Shown piece by piece: positions 58,939-64,000 of a stretch of DNA of 64,000 bases (position 1 is its first letter; the number at the start of each line of letters is the position of its first letter). Below the pieces are notes generated by a model, which had not been told where the DNA came from, searched no databases, and saw only the letters and a program-made list of their open reading frames with translations. The stretch is from the NCBI GenBank assembly GCA_963971225.1, contig OZ020269.1:94640540-94704539 (forward strand). Direction: 5' to 3'. A program made the position numbers and the translations under genes. The DNA is from Melieria omissa. Lineage: Eukaryota > Arthropoda > Insecta > Diptera > Ulidiidae.

Positions 58939-61452
58939 AACAAAAGCTGCTACAAAAAGAGGCACGTACGCCACAGAAACCATACAACAAACAACAACAA
59001 CAACCACAATGCACTTGCAACAAGCACAAATCGCACAACCATCGAAACAATAACAACGCCAACAGCAACAGCCGGAAGTGACCCAAATACGCCAAACGAA
59101 TTAAGACGAAAAGTTCCACTCGAAAGCGCAATGCAAAAAACCAACAACAACAAAGAAATCTTTGACATTTTGTTGTTGCTATGGGGGTGTGCGGCCACAG
59201 GCGGCATTTAAATTTAGCAACACTTTGGAAATGTGCGCCACGCCGTTGCGGTTAGTGGGGCCGCCCCCGCTACGCAGACGCCACGGCACATGTCGAAGCG
59301 TGCAGAGAGAAATCGACTCGACACTCGGCGGCATAATTGTCACTTGTGGCCATCCAGTGAGCGAGAACGTGGGCAGCAATGGCAATGGATTAGAAGGGCA
59401 GCAATGCGCCTGAAGCGGAAAATTAACTAAAAGCCCCCAGATTTTCAGACAATGCACGCTACCAGCCGTTGGCGACAATGTGTGTGTGTGTGGGTGCAAA
59501 GTTGCCATAAAGTGGGCGAATGAACGAAATGCAAAAAACAAAACGCCGCGCCATGGAACGAATTAATCCGATCGTAAGCGTCACAACTGACCTCACCGAC
59601 CGGCAGACACCGGTTACCGCCGTTAAGCCATGTCAATGTAAATTTCCCTCCACACACACACACACATATATACACCATTCACACACACACACACATATGC
59701 ACCAACGCACATACACACACCAACCCGCATAAGCACGCATTAAAATACACATTGAGCCGGCCGCATGCGGCAGCGCCTAAAAGTGTGCAATGATTTTTAA
59801 CAACGGCCATAAAAAGCCACACCAACAGACCGTTAGTGCCGCGGATCGACTGATGCGAGCGTTGCTGATTTCCGTAAATTGCAGCGTTAAATGGATTAGC
59901 ACGCAAAGGTGGCCAGGTCGTGTCAAACATTAAGCAGTGACTTGCTGCGGCCGAAATGGGAAATGAATTTTTTTATCTACGCTGGGAAGTCGTTTTCGAT
60001 TGACTGCAAACTTGAATGGTTTTTTGTCATTTAACTTTGTTTTTTTTTTATTTAGCAGCATCGGTGCATCGGTAGGTATGGCCACCCCACTTGAAAAAAA
60101 ACAACAAACAATTGGTTATCACATAAGCAATCGATGACTTAAACAATTTAATGTTAAACTTTTCTCGATCTTTGAAAATTGGTGCCTCTTCAGTTGGTTT
60201 GCAATTTTGAGTTTCAGTTTCAATAAACAAAAATATGAATGTGTGACAATGATGGTAACAAAATTTCAGCAACAACAACAATTGGTTTAAAGAAAATATT
60301 GGTATAAAGTATACGAAATGAGCATTGAAAATCCTTATCGTACAGGATTTTGTTGTATTCGGCGCGCAGAGCTGAAGTCTTTCATCTCTGCTAACATGAA
60401 TTTGATTTTCATTTAATACATTGGATTTTTTTCCAGTGTAACTTTACGTATTCAGCATTAGGCTCTTGTCATCATTTATTAGTCATAAGTACATAAGTTA
60501 GCTTCTAAGTTCACGCAGTTCTGAATTGTTAAGCTTTTAAGCTTCACACAACCGTTGAATCTCAACACTTGTACGATTTTTTTTCATTATAATTTTCAAT
60601 GCATAGAAAGCTTTTTACTAACTTTTACCGAAGATCACTGAGAACCGAAAAGCTTTTCAAATACTAAATACAGCTTTTTAAGCTTTTTTTCTATTTTTTT
60701 AACCGTTTCATGAATGCGTAATTTAACTTACTAATTTTTTACTTTTTAAGCCTAACATTTATTTACAGCATTGAAAAAAGAAAAACAATTAACAGCTTTT
60801 GCGTACAAATCTTAAATACTTAAGTATTTCAGTGTGCTTTAAAGCTTTAACTTAAGTTTAACAAATATATTAACTTATCTACACTTGATTTGAACAACAA
60901 CATTTAAGTTTGCATAATAATTTGGTTAGCAGTGTTGCCACATGGATAGAAAATTCAAGCATCAAACGTGAAACAATTGACAACCAAATAAATGAGAATA
61001 AATAAATGGTTTATGAGAAAAATCAATTGTAATTTATAGCTTTGGTTGGTAAAAGCTGAACGGTTTCATATTTAGCTATGCAAAGTAGAAATCGATGGAG
61101 AGTGGTTCAAAATAGCCCAAAGTAGAGGGTTAATGATATTTCAATTGAATAAAATGCTACTTGGGTTTTGATTTCATCCAATCAAAACAATAACTATAAC
61201 ACTAACAGTTAGTATAACTAAATTTAAATGATACAATCAAATCAAAACAGTTGACTAAGTGCGCAAAAATTAAAGTGGGCCAAAATAGTCATTGATTTTA
61301 TTTTTAGTTAGAATATAAAATGCTAGTTATGTTTTGATTAAATCAAATCGGCATAGGTAATCATTATTATAATTGAACATACGTATTTAATTACTATGAA
61401 TAATCTTGAGTGGAGACAGAGTGTGACTGGAAAATTAAAATTTATAAATATA
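58939..61452. other. Flank or intron, mostly single-copy
   Basis: CAACAACAA runs at 58987-59005, TG and CA microsatellites at about 59477-59493, 59649-59668 and 59680-59697, a motif copy at 59776-59788, and AAGCTTTT repeats around 60530-60690. No exon is recognised. Confidence 0.45.
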
Positions 61453-62031
61453 GGGTGTTTTTTTTAGAGGTATAGAACTTCGAATTGAAATAAAACACAA
61501 GAAAATCGTTTTAATGTCCATCAATTTGGCTTTATTAGAAGGATAATTTTATGCCATTAATGTTTAAATATGATTTCGGGCATGTGGCCGCCGCGGCTGG
61601 CTCGAATAAAGCCAATTCTACAGGTCCAATTTTCAACCAGCTCCAATTGCTTGCACGGTGGCGAATCGATTCATTCGGGTCCTCTTCAACATTTTGCTCT
61701 ACAGCGGCAATTTTTTCTTCAGTGCGCACTGTTCGACGTCTCTGCGGATGCGTATTATCACATAGAGTAAACGTAGTGCGAAAACGACCCATGGTTAACC
61801 GAATTAATTGCTCTGATGGACGATTATGTCGACCATAAAATGGAAACTTCGCGAACTGAACCATTATTTTCGAAATAAATTTGCACGATTTGCAAGCGTT
61901 GTTCTTTTGTCAACCTGTTCATGATGAAATGGCAAACCAAACTGAACATAAATGACAGTAGAGTTGCCAGATTTGACCACAAAATGCCAGTTTTATCTCT
62001 ATTCGAAAAACAAACCTCTAAAAAAACACCC
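61453..62031 (-). mobile_element. Deleted Tc1/mariner-type element, 579 bp
   Basis: Inverted ends GGGTGTTTTTTTTAGAGGT (left) and the inverse of ACCTCTAAAAAAACACCC (right) differ by one T. TA flanks both ends (61451-61452 and 62032-62033). Only the first and last parts of the coding region remain. Confidence 0.9.
61557..61922 (-). pseudogene. Transposase remnant of the 61.4-kb element
   Basis: It starts MNRLTKEQRLQIVQIYFENN (ATG complement at 61922), a DUF4817-type helix-turn-helix. A frameshift follows GSVRE; the next frame reads FYGRHNRPSEQLIRL, then DNTHPQRRRTVRTEEKIAAV, then EEDPNESIRHRA. A further frame change leads straight to the C-terminus ENWTCRIGFIRASRGGHMPE, ending IIFKH-stop at 61557. 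The entire DDE catalytic core is deleted. The C-terminal style (GGH...EIIFK) matches the element at 50731, so both belong to the same broad family. Confidence 0.85.
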
Positions 62032-62033
62032 TA

Positions 62034-64000
62034 TATATTACAGTTAATTATTGAAATTATATCAACTCAATCAAACCAAAATGATTATTATTTTAATTAT
62101 ATTAAATTACTTTAAATTACATTATTTATCAATATTAGTGGTCAAGAAATCAATGATTTATATTTTAATGAGAGAATAAAAAGCTAGTTTAATTGAAAAC
62201 TAGTCAAACTAATAATTTTATTTATGATTATATTTTGAATTAATAATAATTGTTATTGTTATAATTATAATTATAAATAGTTAGTCAGTTAATGTGATTA
62301 ATTTCATTAAGTTTGAAATTTAATTAATTAGAAAATTAGTGGATGAAAGAATTCAAAGAATATTCATTAATTTAAAAGTTAAGTAGATAAATTGATTATA
62401 TATATAATTAAAATCTGTAAACAAAACAAAATTAGTTGATTATTTGATACGAAAATTGATTAATACATACATCCTAATGATTACTATTTATTATTATTTA
62501 AACCATTACTTAATTAATAGTCAATTGAGTAATTGATAGAGTGATAGAGTGATTTCTAAGATTCAAATCTATCAAATTAAATAAAGACTTAAATCAATAA
62601 AGCAAATTGAATATTGTGAACATAAATTGATGAAATAAATCCATTAATTCTGCTAACTAAAAGAAATTTCTATTGACTTACAATACAATTAATTCAAACT
62701 AATGTCGAAATTACTTTAAATAATGCATAATAATTATAATAATTGACTACTCAATTACTTCAGTTGCATTTTTAAATTCAAAATTTAAATATTATCTTTA
62801 AATTATAAGAAGAACTTTCAATGGATTAAAACTAATAAATCCTAAATAAAACCTTATAAAAAACAATTTAAATTTCATTCATTCGTTACATAAGTTCGAT
62901 TTAAAAATAAAATTCAAATAATTTTGTTAATTAAAATTAATATTTACCTATCTGAATCAACAAATTGGATACTAATTGATTTGCTTATAATATAAATAAG
63001 AAATGTATTTTTGAAATCAATTTAAATTAAATCACCATAAACTATTAATTAGTTATGGGCATTCAACTAATTGAACTTTTCATATCGCGTTACATAACAG
63101 TCAATTAATTCAGTTACAATTAGATTAGTTGCAACTGCATAACTTATTAATTGAATTTATTCATTAAATCATTCAAGGGAATTATTCCTCATAATTTTTC
63201 AAATAATTATAAATGAAAACTTAAGCAAACTTAGTAAATAACTAAAACTAACTAAAGAAAAAACAACTGCAAATACAACATTTTTTGCAGGTTAATTAAT
63301 TAACGATCAATTAATCCAATTCACAATTTTGGTTAGTTACAACCACATAACTTATTAATTGAATTTATTAATTAAAAATGGTTTAAGTAGTTTCATTTGG
63401 AATTAAAGAATTATTCCTCATAATTATTAAACTAATTATAAATGAATACTTCATTTAGTAAATAAATAAAAACAACTAAAAAAACATTTTTTTCTACAGG
63501 CAACTTACATTAGATATAAATACAGGAGATCTAATCGAAGCTAATGCTATTTTTTAATGTAACATAACTAATTAATAATTGAATTTAAGTAATTAATTGA
63601 ATTAATTTATATTGAATAATTTATATTTATTAAATTTGGTAATGACAACATAAATGCCATAATCACGCTTAATCACTTATTAATTAATTGTTCAATATAA
63701 ATTAATTCAATTAATTACTTTAGTTCAATTATTTTTAATTCAATTATTCAAGTATTAAGATAATAAATAGATAATTGAATTTAAGTAATTAATTGAAATA
63801 CTTTATACTGAACAATAAATTATCAATAATAATCAATAATCAATAATTATCAATCATAATTATCAAATTTGGTCCTTGCAACATAGTCACGATTAATCAC
63901 TTAAAATTAATCACTTAATTAATTATTCAATATAAATTAATTATATAATTAATTACTCAAATTAAATTATTAATTTATTATGTTACATTAAATAAAAAAT
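62034..64000. repeat. AT-rich island with TTAATTAA words and inverted repeats
   Basis: Almost pure A/T, similar in flavour to 16.8-19.7 kb. A block of about 40 bp containing AATTTAAGTAATTAATTGAA followed by TTTATATTGAATAA occurs in one orientation at about 63577 and 63778 and inverted at about 63685 and 63920. A second block (ATAACTTATTAATTGAATTTATT) repeats near 63140 and 63348. Runs to the window edge. No gene is seen. Confidence 0.75.

Overview
The window is eukaryotic and reads as insect DNA, most likely a higher fly (Brachycera, possibly tephritid-like; the species cannot be named from sequence alone). It is AT-rich and full of CA/TG microsatellites, CAA/CAG-type runs and Tc1/mariner, hAT, piggyBac and LINE debris. 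There are almost no long open frames. The only gene I can support is muscleblind (mbl), on the + strand. Nearly everything else is intron of that gene, or sequence next to it.

Three mbl coding exons are recognisable, all in phase 0 with canonical AG/GT borders. Exon A (31543-31713) completes CCCH zinc finger 2 and the linker after it. Exon B (40138-40323) is the proline-rich inter-finger linker. Exon C (45725-45958) carries a complete second tandem pair, zinc fingers 3 and 4. Spliced together they read open for 197 codons. The exon with the start codon and zinc finger 1 is missing and must lie more than 31 kb upstream of exon A. The 3' terminal exon was not firmly found. The introns are 8,424 bp (A-B) and 5,401 bp (B-C). 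MBL is an RNA-binding splicing regulator, and a dense cluster of its YGCY-type binding motif lies just upstream of exon C.

Layout. 1-31.5 kb: upstream intron, with a 146-bp tandem array at the left edge, AAAAT/AATCA microsatellites, a 0.9-kb AT-rich array, a hAT-type MITE, a full-length but dead mariner (9.4-10.7 kb), a 72-nt near-perfect hairpin (13.97 kb), a 2.9-kb TTAATTAA-rich island (16.8-19.7 kb), an internally deleted mariner with an intact 165-175 aa frame (23.1-23.8 kb), a 1.5-kb pyrimidine-strand TCTAC array (26.8-28.3 kb) and a triplicated unit ending in a 27-bp-arm palindrome (29.9-30.5 kb). 31.7-40.1 kb: intron A-B, with a recent 212-bp duplication, a diverged array (33.1-34.9 kb) and a LINE fragment. 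40.3-45.7 kb: intron B-C, with a tRNA-derived SINE candidate, LINE and mariner scraps, a ~169-bp satellite and a hAT MITE with a perfect 8-bp target duplication. 46-64 kb: downstream intron or flank, with a ~350-bp foldback hairpin, ~220-bp repeat arrays holding a deleted Tc1/mariner-type element, a LINE graveyard with a nested piggyBac-type MITE, a TTGCTATAA repeat field, another deleted transposon (61.4-62.0 kb) and a terminal AT-rich island.

The least explained signal is a short motif near GCGCCTAAAAGTATGCAA. It occurs about 26 times in both orientations across the window, clustered at 11.5-15.6, 21.5, 29.4-30.4 and 50.2-53.6 kb, and no recognised feature accounts for it.
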